This document shows, piece by piece, positions 8,044-16,609 of a DNA stretch of 64,000 nt (within the stretch, counting starts at the first letter, position 1; each line of letters starts with the position of its first letter). This DNA is from Geothermobacter hydrogeniphilus (lineage in GTDB: Bacteria; Desulfobacterota; Desulfuromonadia; Desulfuromonadales; Geothermobacteraceae), in contig NZ_NAAD01000002.1 in NCBI RefSeq assembly GCF_002093115.1, forward strand, positions 62,001 to 126,000, in the 5' to 3' direction. The notes under the pieces were generated by a model. That model saw nothing but the letters and a program-made list of their open reading frames with translations, did not search any database and had not been told where the DNA came from. The position numbers and the translations under genes are program-made.

Positions 8044-8868
8044 TTATGGCCTTCCCCGGCCCGGCTTGCGGGCGAGGCCGTAGATGACTTCATAGCTTGC
8101 CGGAATACCCTCGGCAGCTCCGTAATCACGACGGTAAATGTCCATCATCCGCTCCATCACCCGCCGCGAAGCCAGGCCCGGTGGACGCTGCCGGGAGGCA
8201 TTGCCGGCGCCGATCTTCTTCAATGCCCGCAACAGTTGCGGGACATCCCCATAGCAGTCGACTTCCTCTTCAACGAACACGTCATGGACTTCGAAGGCAG
8301 CCGCCTCAAGGGCGGCAAGAGTCTGCTCACGCCCCGGGAACTCCTGAAGGTGCGAACGGCGCTCCGACCCGCAGTCGCGCAGGGCCCGGCGATAAGAGTC
8401 CTTCAGCTCATGCAGGGAGTTCTCGCCAAACAGGGCAAAGGCGAACCAGCCGCCGGGGAGCAGCACCCTGGCCACCTCGGTGAATGCCAGGTCAAGATCT
8501 TCGACCCATTGGTAGACAGAACTGGAAGCGACCAGCCCGAAACTGGCGCCGGCAAAGGGCAGCGCGACCGCGTCGGCATCGACCGCTGCGGAGGCACTGA
8601 GACCGGTGCGGGCGTGACGGGTCATGCCGTGCGCCAGATCCGAAACCACCAGTGGTCGCCGGGGCGCCAGGCGATGCAGCCGTCGGGCCAGCAGACCGGT
8701 CCCGGTTCCGACATCGAGAATGGCGCCGCCCCCCCGCAACGGCACAGCGCAGGTCGCCGCCAGCCGTTCCACCACCCGGCACTGAACCAGGGCGTAACGG
8801 TCGTAATCTTCGGCGTGAGCATCGAAATGACGGCGGACCAGCCGGCTATCAATGGCCACCGGCGTCAT
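8044..8868 (-). CDS. bioC: Malonyl-ACP O-methyltransferase BioC
   Basis: BioC methylates malonyl-ACP with SAM so that fatty-acid synthesis can build a pimeloyl methyl ester for biotin. The 274-residue product has the BioC opening (R..F..HA..YD near residues 10-20), SAM motif I as LDVGTGTGLLARRL and the post-motif SSSVYQWVEDL, all typical of BioC rather than of other methyltransferases. The ATG at 8868 overlaps the bioH stop (ATGA). It is the last gene of bioW-bioF-bioH-bioC. Confidence 0.88.
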   Translation of the reverse strand: MTPVAIDSRLVRRHFDAHAEDYDRYALVQCRVVERLAATCAVPLRGGGAILDVGTGTGLLARRLHRLAPRRPLVVSDLAHGMTRHARTGLSASAAVDADAVALPFAGASFGLVASSSVYQWVEDLDLAFTEVARVLLPGGWFAFALFGENSLHELKDSYRRALRDCGSERRSHLQEFPGREQTLAALEAAAFEVHDVFVEEEVDCYGDVPQLLRALKKIGAGNASRQRPPGLASRRVMERMMDIYRRDYGAAEGIPASYEVIYGLARKPGRGRP

Positions 8869-9671
8869 CGACAGAAATCTCCGACCAGGCGCAGGAAAAT
8901 TCCCGGGGAACTGAAAAACGGAGCGTGGCCGACCCGCGGAAACCGTTCGAGACGGGCAGCGGGCAGATTGGCGGCCAGCCACTCGCCCGCCGCAACCGGG
9001 ATAACCTCATCGCAGTCACCGTGCAGCACCAGGGTCGGCACCGGGATGGCTTCAACCAGGGGGCGCAAGTCTTCCCGCTGCAGGATGCGCAGGCCATCGG
9101 CGGCGCTCCCTTCATCGGGCAGCAAGTCCGGACCGACGGCGAAACGGGCGATCTGCCGGTAACGTTCGCGATTGATCTCATCGGCGGCGAACAGCAGTTG
9201 GAAAAACCCCTCCAGGGTCGGCCGAAAAGCCCTCTTCAGATCACGCTGCATGGCCCGCAGCTGCGGCAGCGGCAGGCCGGCGGACCAATCCTCGGCGACG
9301 GTGAAACGCGGCGTGGTCGAGACCAGCAGCAACCGCTCCGGGTTGACATTGCCCCGCCCGGCCAGTTGCAGCGCCAGCATCCCGCCGAGCGACCAGCCTA
9401 ACAGCGACCAGGACGGCAGTTCGAGTTCCCTGATCGTTGTTTCGATTCTTTCGGTCCACACGGAAAGGCTGTCCTCTGCCGACGCCGTGCTGCCGCCGTG
9501 CCCCGGTAAATCGATGGCGATCAGCTCCAGCCCCGACGGCGGGTTCGACAGCAGTTCACCGAAAACGGCACCGCTCATGGCCCAGCCATGCAGCAACAGC
9601 AGCGGATGCCCCTGTCCAGCGCGCCGGACCCGCAGCCCGGCAACCGTCGATGTCAGGACCTCGGTCATCAT
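8865..9671 (-). CDS. bioH: Pimeloyl-ACP methyl ester carboxylesterase, BioH type
   Basis: The product is a 268-residue alpha/beta hydrolase. It has the oxyanion-loop motif [10 protein letters not shown] near residue 26, the nucleophile elbow GWSLGG near 93, a GDCDEVIP segment carrying the acid, and the catalytic His in GHAPFF near the C-terminus. In the biotin pathway BioH removes the methyl group that BioC added, freeing pimeloyl-ACP. The start overlaps the bioF stop, and its stop overlaps bioC. Sequence alone cannot exclude another esterase, but adjacency to bioC and bioF makes BioH the best call. Confidence 0.8.
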   Translation of the reverse strand: MMTEVLTSTVAGLRVRRAGQGHPLLLLHGWAMSGAVFGELLSNPPSGLELIAIDLPGHGGSTASAEDSLSVWTERIETTIRELELPSWSLLGWSLGGMLALQLAGRGNVNPERLLLVSTTPRFTVAEDWSAGLPLPQLRAMQRDLKRAFRPTLEGFFQLLFAADEINRERYRQIARFAVGPDLLPDEGSAADGLRILQREDLRPLVEAIPVPTLVLHGDCDEVIPVAAGEWLAANLPAARLERFPRVGHAPFFSSPGIFLRLVGDFCR

Positions 9672-10843
9672 GCTGAAGGACGAACAATCCGCACAATCTC
9701 GGCGGCCGCCGCTTCCAGATCGGCGTCATCATGGTCGGCCATGACCGTGGCCCGCAACCGGCACCGACCATCGGGAACCGTCGGCGGTCGGATCCCTTGG
9801 ATAAAGAAACCGGCGTCCAGCAGTTGCCGGCTGGCCGTCATGGTCGGCTCCGGTTCTCCGGTCAGAATCGGAACGATCTGCGTCCGGCTGCCGAGCAGAT
9901 CGCAACCGGCGTCGCGCAGACGGCCGGCGAAGAGAGCCGTTTTGCGCCGCAGTTCATTCCTCAACCGCAACCCCTCGGGACTGTCCACCAGGTCGATGGC
10001 GGCACGGGCCGCGGCGGCCACTCCCGGCGGCAGGCTGGTGGAAAAAATAAACGGCCGGCAGCGATTGATCAGGGTGTCGATCACCACCCTGTCCGCCGCC
10101 AGGTAGGCACCGCAGCAACCGAGAGCCTTGCCGAGAGTTCCCATCTGCAGATCAACCTGTCCAAGACAACCCCACATCTCGGCCGTCCCCCGCCCGCCGT
10201 CACCAAGGACACCGGTACCGTGAGCGTCATCTATCATCAACAGGGCGGCATATTTCTGTTTGAGGTGGACCAGCTCCGGCAATGGCGCGATATCACCGTC
10301 CATACTGAAAACGCCGTCGCTGACGATCAGCCAGCGCCCGCGGCGATTCTTCCGCTCCCGCTCCAGCAGGGCTTCGAGAGCGTTGCTGTCGGCATGCGGA
10401 TAGACCACCACCCGCGCCCCGGAAAGACGACAGCCGTCGATGATCGAAGCATGGTTCAGGGCGTCGGAGAAGATGGTGTCCGCGGGGCCGAACAGGGACG
10501 AGATGATCCCGGTATTGGCGGCGAAACCGCTATTGAACAGCAACGCCGCTTCGGTCTGTTTGAATGCCGCCAGCCGCTCCTCCAGCAGATGATGTTCGCG
10601 CATACTGCCGGAAACCAGTCGCGAGGCTCCCGATCCGGCCCCGAAGTCCCGGGTGGCGCGCACCATCGCCTCGACAACCCGGGGATGGTCGGCCAGGCCG
10701 AGATAATTGTTGGAACAGAGCAGCAGCACCTGACGGCCATCCAGTTCAACCTTGGGACGCTGAGGACCGTCGACGGTGCGCAGGCCGCGCAACATCCCCT
10801 CCTCGGCCAGCTTCCCCAGTTCCTTTTTCCACCCTTCAGGCAT
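9668..10843 (-). CDS. bioF: 8-amino-7-oxononanoate synthase BioF
   Basis: This PLP enzyme condenses pimeloyl-CoA or pimeloyl-ACP with L-alanine. The product has 391 residues, the normal length. Recognisable segments are [12 protein letters not shown] near the N-terminus, [22 protein letters not shown], the [15 protein letters not shown] motif, and the PLP-binding lysine in [13 protein letters not shown] start at the ATG at 10843, preceded by GGAGG; a TTG 36 bases upstream is less likely. It overlaps bioW by eight bases and bioH by four. Because it can use CoA or ACP thioesters in different organisms, it is where the two pimelate routes here would meet. Confidence 0.93.
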   Translation of the reverse strand: MPEGWKKELGKLAEEGMLRGLRTVDGPQRPKVELDGRQVLLLCSNNYLGLADHPRVVEAMVRATRDFGAGSGASRLVSGSMREHHLLEERLAAFKQTEAALLFNSGFAANTGIISSLFGPADTIFSDALNHASIIDGCRLSGARVVVYPHADSNALEALLERERKNRRGRWLIVSDGVFSMDGDIAPLPELVHLKQKYAALLMIDDAHGTGVLGDGGRGTAEMWGCLGQVDLQMGTLGKALGCCGAYLAADRVVIDTLINRCRPFIFSTSLPPGVAAAARAAIDLVDSPEGLRLRNELRRKTALFAGRLRDAGCDLLGSRTQIVPILTGEPEPTMTASRQLLDAGFFIQGIRPPTVPDGRCRLRATVMADHDDADLEAAAAEIVRIVRPSA

Positions 10844-11639
10844 TTTTCCTCCAGGGCACGGGCGCGGCGCATTCGGCAATCCGGGTCACCAGCACCGGCT
10901 GCCTTTCAAGATAGGAAACCAGCTCAGCGACAGGGGTGTCGCCGCGAACGAAAAAGACCCGGCCGCCCCGCTCATCACCAACGTTCTTCAGATGCGGAAA
11001 ACGCCGGTACCCGAAAGACGGAGCCGCCACGTAGCCGGCGGTATAGTCCGGGTCGTCCGACCAGCAGAGTTCGGCGACCAGGCCCGGCGCCGACAGAACC
11101 TTCGCCGCCAGCACCAGCGCCTCGCGGACGTGGTCATTGTCGAGTCCGAGCGGGCCCAGCCGGCGACGCAACCGGGCCAGAGCTCCGGGGCTGATATCCA
11201 TGCGGCTGACACGCACTCCCCGCGCGGAATCGTTATCAAGCCGCCGGCCATCGGCAACATCGATCAGCATCGCGCCGCGCAGGCTGCTTCCCGCCGGGCC
11301 GGGCCCGGCTGCGAGCCGGGCAAGTGCGTCGGCGGCAACCGTCTCCGGCACCCCGGCGGCCACCAGTGACTCAACGGCCGCCTGACGCCCCTGGCGCCAA
11401 TCCGCAACCATAAAGGTTTCAAGCGGCGGCAGGCAGATTTCGCGAATCTGCCCCGCGGGAACCAGGTCGATGCTGAGATGCACCTGTTCGGACACGCCAC
11501 GACTGTGGTTCATGGCCCGCCGCAGCAGTTCCCGCCCGGTCTCGACCACCCGGTCAGGCGGCACCAGCCGCTCGGCACCGGAGATGTGCCGCTGCTGACG
11601 GCTGGAACGCATTCTGACGCTGTAATAGTGATCCGTCAT
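10836..11639 (-). CDS. bioW: 6-carboxyhexanoate-CoA ligase BioW (pimeloyl-CoA synthetase)
   Basis: BioW activates free pimelate with ATP and CoA. The 267-residue product carries the family hallmarks: YSVRMR at the start, HISGAERL near residue 18, SHSRG-like NHSRGVS near 44, GVRVSRMD near 140, and [17 protein letters not shown] near 187. The match to the Bacillus-type enzyme is clear from end to end. It heads the biotin operon, directly behind a BirA-like operator and promoter. No Shine-Dalgarno site is visible and the predicted transcription start lies only a few bases before the ATG, so the mRNA may be nearly leaderless. Having BioW together with BioC and BioH is unusual. Confidence 0.92.
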   Translation of the reverse strand: MTDHYYSVRMRSSRQQRHISGAERLVPPDRVVETGRELLRRAMNHSRGVSEQVHLSIDLVPAGQIREICLPPLETFMVADWRQGRQAAVESLVAAGVPETVAADALARLAAGPGPAGSSLRGAMLIDVADGRRLDNDSARGVRVSRMDISPGALARLRRRLGPLGLDNDHVREALVLAAKVLSAPGLVAELCWSDDPDYTAGYVAAPSFGYRRFPHLKNVGDERGGRVFFVRGDTPVAELVSYLERQPVLVTRIAECAAPVPWRKNA

Positions 11640-11648
11640 GGCAAGCGG

Positions 11649-11702
11649 AAACTAGCATCTGACAAACATCCTGTCAACCCGATGCCAATCCGTGGTTGAC
11701 AA
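11649..11702 (-). promoter_or_regulatory. BirA operator overlapping the bioW promoter
   Basis: TGTCAACC (11672-11679) and GGTTGACA (11694-11701) form a perfect 8+8 inverted repeat with a 14-base spacer, the geometry of biotin-repressor BirA sites (extended outer bases at 11671 and 11702). On the minus strand the left half contains a TTGACA -35 box (11672-11677), followed 17 bases later by a TAGTTT -10 box (11649-11654). BirA-biotinyl-AMP binding would therefore block the promoter. Confidence 0.8.
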
Positions 11703-11748
11703 AACTTTTCCGGCCGGATCATGCCGGATGAAGAGCGCAACGACTTGA

Positions 11749-11865
11749 CCTGAATGCGGTTTCCAGAAATCACCGGTGAACCGGCGGGTGCGTCACAGAG
11801 GTCTTGAAACCGCCGGAGGGATAAAGGCTTGTGCCGCTCACCGGCAATGAGTTCACTGATTCGGG
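11749..11865. repeat. Dispersed intergenic element, copy 3 (short, rearranged)
   Basis: This 117-base stretch begins CCTGAAT and ends ATTCGGG, again inverted ends. It contains the core AAATCACCGGTGAACC (from about 11768) in the same direction as the other copies, while bases 11828-11865 match the left part of the 56766 copy in inverse orientation. It looks like a relative with one half inverted or a different family member. With the bio promoter it fills the gap between bioW and ccsA. Confidence 0.55.
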
Positions 11866-11953
11866 AATTTGTGTTAGGCTCCTCCGAATCGGAGTTGCAG
11901 TGCTTCCGAATGATCCGGAAGCCAATCGTCACAGGGAACGGACCCGGACCCCT

Positions 11954-12754
11954 ATGCTTCAATACCAGATCCCCCTGCTCTACCTTGCCGGCGGCTGTTA
12001 CCTGGCCGCGGTTCTCGGCTACCTCGGCAACCTGCGTCTCGCGTCCCGGCGGCTGGCCGGAATTGCGCTGGCCCTGGTCGCCTGCGGCTGGCTGGCCCAG
12101 AGCGGCAGCCTGCTGCTGCGCTGGCAGGCGGCCGGGTTTCTCCCGGTCACCAATCTCTTCTCGACCCAGTTCTTCTTCAGCTGGTCGCTGGCCCTGACCT
12201 ATCTCTACTTCGATCTGCGTTACCGCATCGGTGCCGCCGGACTGTTTGTGATGTTTGTCAACCTGCTGCTGATCGCCAGCATCCTGCCGCGCGATCCGGC
12301 CATCCCGGCGTTGATTCCAAGTCTCGATACACCCCTGTTCACCCTGCATATCATCTTCTCGTTTACCGGCTATGCCATGTTTACCATGGCCTTTTCCATC
12401 GGGGTTCTCTACCTCTGGCAACAGGCGCGACCAACCCGTCAGTTACCGGACCTGGCCCTGCTGCGGAAGCTCAATGAAGAGGCCGTGTTTCTCGGTTTCT
12501 GTCTCTTCTCCGCCTGCATGCTGTTCGGCGCCATCTGGGCCTACATCGCCTGGGGTTATTATTTCTCCTGGAATATCAAGGGCGTCTGGTCCTTCATCGT
12601 CTGGCTTTTCTACGCCGGCATGTGCCACGCCAAATTTGTCCGCCGCTGGCAGGGCAGGGGCTACGCGATCCTGTCGATTCTCGGCTTTGCCGTGGTACTC
12701 TTCACCTATCTCGGGATCGGACTGTTGCTGGAAAGCAACCATCCGCTGGATTGA
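11954..12754 (+). CDS. ccsA: Cytochrome c biogenesis protein CcsA (system II haem handling)
   Basis: CcsA with its ResB/CcsB partner exports haem and ligates it to CXXCH apocytochromes in the periplasm. The 266-residue product has about eight hydrophobic helices and the family haem-binding tryptophan-rich segment WGYYFSWNIKGVW followed by IVWLFYAG. The conserved WD of the WWD motif is WN here, and the usual PKE is IKG. The start at 11954 gives the usual N-terminal helix; longer frames upstream run into the repeat. resB follows five bases later. The many cytochromes in this window are its likely clients. Confidence 0.88.
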   Translation: MLQYQIPLLYLAGGCYLAAVLGYLGNLRLASRRLAGIALALVACGWLAQSGSLLLRWQAAGFLPVTNLFSTQFFFSWSLALTYLYFDLRYRIGAAGLFVMFVNLLLIASILPRDPAIPALIPSLDTPLFTLHIIFSFTGYAMFTMAFSIGVLYLWQQARPTRQLPDLALLRKLNEEAVFLGFCLFSACMLFGAIWAYIAWGYYFSWNIKGVWSFIVWLFYAGMCHAKFVRRWQGRGYAILSILGFAVVLFTYLGIGLLLESNHPLD

Positions 12755-12759
12755 CCGCC

Positions 12760-13824
12760 ATGACGCCGCGACCTTCTTTCAGCAAACGTCTCTGGGGCCT
12801 CTGCTGCTCGCTGAAACTGGCCATCGTGCTGGCTTCCGGGGCGACATTCCTGGCCATGGCGGGTTCCCTGGTGATGCACTTCAACCCGAATGTCTTCGGC
12901 GGCATCGACCAGCAGACCCTGATCGACTGGTGGCAAACCCGAGGCACGGCTCATCTCCGACTGAGCTGGTGGTTGACTCTCTTCGCCACCCTGGTGCTGC
13001 TGCTGGGCATCAACACCCTCTGCTGCTTCATTGACTGGTTGGGAAAAATCCGCGCCCGCTGGCGTAAACTCGGCGAATACCTGATTCACCTCGGCTGCGT
13101 ACTGGTTCTCGGCGCCTACGTCTGGGGCAGTTTTTCCGGATTCCGCCACGACAGCGTTCCGCTCTATCTCAACCAGCCTTACCCGATCAGCGGCCTGCCC
13201 GGACATTATCTGCGGCTGGACCATTTCGAACCCCGACTCAGCGAAACCGGCCGTCCCCTCGATATGCGCAGCCGGGTTACCCTGCTCAGGGGTGATCAAC
13301 AGCTGGCAGCGGCCGAGGTCAGCATCAATCACCCGCTGCTCTGGCGCGGTCTGGTGGTGGTACCGGTCTCCTTTGGCCGGGATGTCCGGGGTTTCAGGTT
13401 TTTCCAGCCACAGCGGGGAACTCTTGATCTGGAGCCCGGCAGTCGCGTCAATTTCGATTCCGGCAGCCGCCTGACTGTCGAAACCTTCTATCCCGACGCC
13501 GCGATCCGCGGCGGCCGGGTGCTGAAACGCGGCAACCGCCTGGGGGACCCCGCCATGCTGCTGCGCCTGGAACAGCCGGGACAAGCGGAGTGGCGCGGCT
13601 GGTACTTCCTGCGCGGACCATTGCCCTACCCGCTGGTGTCGGCGGGAATTCGCATCCGACCGACACAGCCTTTGCTCAGGGTCTACAGCGTCCTGACCAT
13701 AAATTATGACCCCGGGTCCCGCCTGGCCCTGGCGGGAGGCGTCCTTATCATCTCCGGAATCATCATCGCAATGGCGTCTTTCTATCGTAAAAGACGTTGC
13801 GGCGACCATCCCGATATCAGATAA
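12760..13824 (+). CDS. resB: ResB/CcsB-like cytochrome c biogenesis protein
   Basis: This is the partner of CcsA in system II cytochrome c maturation. The 354-residue product starts with the family pattern: a basic segment, then a first membrane helix (about 20-40), a second (about 68-88), a third near 110, a long periplasmic domain (about 130-330) and a final helix before a basic tail. The periplasmic part contains LSETGRPLDMRSRVTLL and a YDPG motif just before the last helix, as in ResB proteins. It is shorter than many ResB proteins but appears intact. The start is five bases after ccsA. Confidence 0.85.
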   Translation: MTPRPSFSKRLWGLCCSLKLAIVLASGATFLAMAGSLVMHFNPNVFGGIDQQTLIDWWQTRGTAHLRLSWWLTLFATLVLLLGINTLCCFIDWLGKIRARWRKLGEYLIHLGCVLVLGAYVWGSFSGFRHDSVPLYLNQPYPISGLPGHYLRLDHFEPRLSETGRPLDMRSRVTLLRGDQQLAAAEVSINHPLLWRGLVVVPVSFGRDVRGFRFFQPQRGTLDLEPGSRVNFDSGSRLTVETFYPDAAIRGGRVLKRGNRLGDPAMLLRLEQPGQAEWRGWYFLRGPLPYPLVSAGIRIRPTQPLLRVYSVLTINYDPGSRLALAGGVLIISGIIIAMASFYRKRRCGDHPDIR

Positions 13825-14157
13825 AAAGTCGTTCACAAAGACAACTGAAAGCGCTGGTCAAACGTGGACCGGTTCTGTTATATTGCTGCTGGATAAGTGA
13901 TTGTCGATACTGGCGCGACTGCCACCGCCAGGTTTCGATCGTATGTACAATCGCTTTCCAATCGCCTTCAGGCGAACCTGCGGGGCCGCGGCCTTGACAT
14001 GGAGGGGTTCAATTCTGTTTGACTTTTTCACCACCTCAGCAGAGGTGCGCACCTGTCCCTTCCTTTCAAAGTTCCCCGGCACAGTTCCAAAACCCGACTG
14101 CAGTACGCCAGATTCGCGCTCGGTGATTCAAGATTCAGACAACCTTGCCTCCGGCTC
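13825..14157. other. Intergenic region, 333 bases, no gene recognised
   Basis: Only short frames with no recognisable protein cross this stretch. A TTGACA box near 13994 could be a -35 element for the downstream sensor gene, but I see no convincing -10 box at the right distance. No terminator hairpin is evident after resB. Confidence 0.4.
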
Positions 14158-16116
14158 ATGACGGTATCTCATTCAATGACACGCATCTCCCTACTCCTGG
14201 TCATATTCTTTTGCCTCTCCGGTCCGGCCTGGGGCGACCTGACTTTCGGCGTCGTTCCCGGCAAAACCTCCCTGGTGCAGAATAAAGCCCAGGCCGCCAG
14301 ACTGGCGAATTATCTGCGCGCCAACCTGCACGAAACCGTCAAACTGCGTATTTTCAACAGTGAGCAACGGCTCAGGGAATGGATGAACCGCTACCGCGAG
14401 GTCGATATCGCCATCCTGTCACAGGATTTCCTCGCCGCTATGCGCCAGGGTGAGTTTTTTCGTCTGGTCGACTATCTCCCCGAAACCGGTTCGGGGATCC
14501 GCCCCGGTTCCATGGTCGCCAGACGAGGGCTGGGGCGCAACCGGCGGCAACAGTTGCAGGACCTGCTGCTGGTCATGGACACCGACCGGACAGCCCTGCC
14601 GATCCTGCGGGCCATGCACGTTGCCGACTTCGGCACCCCCGGCGCCATGGTTGAACTGGAACGCCCGACCCGGCCGGCAAAAAGAAAATCCGCCGCCGTC
14701 CATCCCGCATCAACCCGACCGGCCCCGGACGTCCAACGCGGCAAAGCTGCCGCCACAACCTCTCCGGCCCGGAAAACGGGAGGCCTCCTCCCGGCTGTCC
14801 CTGCCCCGGACAAACCCGCGGCAGGCACCCTCTCAAGCAAAGAGAAGACCGGGAAAATATCTGAACCGCCCTCCCCCGTCACCATGACGGCCCGGCAGCA
14901 GCCGATCACCAGGCCGGCCCAAAGACCGCAACCGGACAGGCACCTCTCCACGACGCCTCCCACCGTCGAGGTTTCCGCGGAGACCAGCCGAACTCCGGGG
15001 CCGGTGCTGGGCAAGATCCCGACGCCCTACACACGCCAGGCCCGGCATGTCTCCGCCGACAACCTTCGAGGCACCAGCAACAACCGTCATTACCTGCTGC
15101 TGATCGTCGCTGTCGTTCTCAGCGGCCTGCTGGTCAAGTTTCTCCTCATCTACCAGCGCCGTCCGCGACGGCGTCCGCCCGCGCACGCACCGCAATTGCT
15201 GATCCAGCACGACTGGTCGGAGCTGCACAACCGGCAGACCGCCGAGGTTGCCTCGGAGCCATCCACGCCGACGCAACCTCCGTTTTTCCAACCACCGAAA
15301 GACCTGCCCGGTGACGGGGAGACCGGAAAACAGGATCCTGCGGCCGAAACGGTCAAGCTGCCTTCCGGGCAACTGCAGCTCGACGGGAAACTCGGACCGC
15401 GGCAGATCCCGGCACTGTTGCAGCTGATTTCCGCCTCGAAACAATCCGGCATGCTGCAGGTCTCGTCGAAACACAACCGAAAAGAGATTCTTTTCCGCCA
15501 GGGGAAGATCACCAGCGTCAGTTCTCTCAACCTCGGCAATCACAACCAGACCGGGTTTCTGATGAACAAGCTCGGCTATCTGCTGGTCCGCGAGGGAAAG
15601 ATCAGTGAAGATCAGCGCGATCAGGCGCTGGTCATGTGCGAAGGGGACAACAGCCTGCGCCTCGGGGAGGCCCTGATCAGAATGGGCGCGTTGAAAAACA
15701 GGGATCTGCTTGAATCCCTCCGTTACCAGGCCAAGATGGTTCTCCACTCGCTGATTGTTTTCCCCGAGGGTGTTTTCGAGTTCATCCCCGGCAATGGCGC
15801 CCCCAAGTCGAATGACAACCTGAATTTAAGTGTTGATGATTTTCTCAAGGAAGCCGCCGCTCACCAGAACGAATGGCGTAATATCCGGGAAATGATTCCC
15901 ACGCTTGACACCGTTCTCGAATTTGCCCCCGGGGGACGGGACAAGGCCAACAGCGGACGCATGACGGTCCACCAGAAATTCGTTCTTTCGCTGATCGACG
16001 GGAAACGACCAATCCGGGATGTCTGCGTGGCGACAACCATGCTCGACTACGAACTTTACCGGTTTCTCTACCTGATGACCAAGGCCGATATCCTCCGCAT
16101 CACCAGACCCGATTAA
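14158..16116 (+). CDS. Transmembrane sensor: PhnD-like periplasmic domain, Pro-rich linker, cytoplasmic DUF4388 domain
   Basis: The product has 652 residues. A signal sequence or first helix (about 8-25) is followed by a domain resembling PhnD/TauA-type solute-binding proteins (about 28-165: FGVVPGK, a LRIFNS segment, and a VDIAILSQDFLAA strand-turn). Residues 170-305 are Pro/Thr/Arg-rich and probably disordered. A membrane helix follows at about 311-330, then a basic stop-transfer segment. The cytoplasmic part has a DUF4388-like domain (about 403-460: LDGKLG, GMLQVSS, LFRQGKITSV) and further helices with LVREGKIS, as found in PATAN-type signalling proteins. It precedes a receiver and a pseudo-receiver-GAF gene. 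The start could also be the ATG at 14176; neither has a strong ribosome site. I infer ligand sensing coupled to intracellular signalling. Confidence 0.7.
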   Translation: MTVSHSMTRISLLLVIFFCLSGPAWGDLTFGVVPGKTSLVQNKAQAARLANYLRANLHETVKLRIFNSEQRLREWMNRYREVDIAILSQDFLAAMRQGEFFRLVDYLPETGSGIRPGSMVARRGLGRNRRQQLQDLLLVMDTDRTALPILRAMHVADFGTPGAMVELERPTRPAKRKSAAVHPASTRPAPDVQRGKAAATTSPARKTGGLLPAVPAPDKPAAGTLSSKEKTGKISEPPSPVTMTARQQPITRPAQRPQPDRHLSTTPPTVEVSAETSRTPGPVLGKIPTPYTRQARHVSADNLRGTSNNRHYLLLIVAVVLSGLLVKFLLIYQRRPRRRPPAHAPQLLIQHDWSELHNRQTAEVASEPSTPTQPPFFQPPKDLPGDGETGKQDPAAETVKLPSGQLQLDGKLGPRQIPALLQLISASKQSGMLQVSSKHNRKEILFRQGKITSVSSLNLGNHNQTGFLMNKLGYLLVREGKISEDQRDQALVMCEGDNSLRLGEALIRMGALKNRDLLESLRYQAKMVLHSLIVFPEGVFEFIPGNGAPKSNDNLNLSVDDFLKEAAAHQNEWRNIREMIPTLDTVLEFAPGGRDKANSGRMTVHQKFVLSLIDGKRPIRDVCVATTMLDYELYRFLYLMTKADILRITRPD

Positions 16117-16229
16117 CCCGCGTTGGCGAAGCCGATTTTCATCTTTCTCCGTCCTGTGATATAAGTGGGCGTAATTATTTAATCAGTCTGTTCCAAACCC
16201 GATATGACGCATAACTCCATGGGGCAACC

Positions 16230-16604
16230 ATGCAACAGACCATTCTGGTTGTGGAAGATGAACCGGCGGTGCGGGAACTTGAAGCCAACGCCCTGACACG
16301 CCTGGGATATCAGGTTCTGCAGGCCGCCAGTGCTGAAGAGGGCTATGGTCTGGCCAAACAGCGGCAACCCGACCTGATTATTCTTGACGTCATGTTTCAG
16401 GGCAAAGACGGGTTCGCTCTTGCGCGCAAACTGCACAGCCTGGACGAAACCCGACACATTCCGATCATCTTCGTGACCGCCAGGGACCAGCCGGACGATA
16501 TGGCACGGGGATTCGCCGCCGGCGGAAAAATCTACCTGACCAAACCCTTTACCGAAAAGAATCTCGAAACCGCCGTCCGCAGCCTGTTGCCAAGCGGAGA
16601 ATAG
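16230..16604 (+). CDS. Stand-alone response regulator receiver protein
   Basis: The 124-residue product consists of one CheY-like receiver domain. The acidic pair is E9-D10, the phospho-accepting Asp is D53 (ILDVMF), the switch Thr is T83 (FVTAR) and the conserved Lys is K105 (LTKPF). No output domain is attached, so it signals through protein contacts, probably with the neighbouring sensor or the pseudo-receiver-GAF protein. It is 113 bases after the sensor gene and six before the next. Confidence 0.9.
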   Translation: MQQTILVVEDEPAVRELEANALTRLGYQVLQAASAEEGYGLAKQRQPDLIILDVMFQGKDGFALARKLHSLDETRHIPIIFVTARDQPDDMARGFAAGGKIYLTKPFTEKNLETAVRSLLPSGE

Positions 16605-16609
16605 ACCCC

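Noticed and set aside
13901-14161. Open frame of 86 codons before the PhnD-like sensor gene
   Set aside because: No recognisable family, start is a TTG without a ribosome site; recorded as intergenic.
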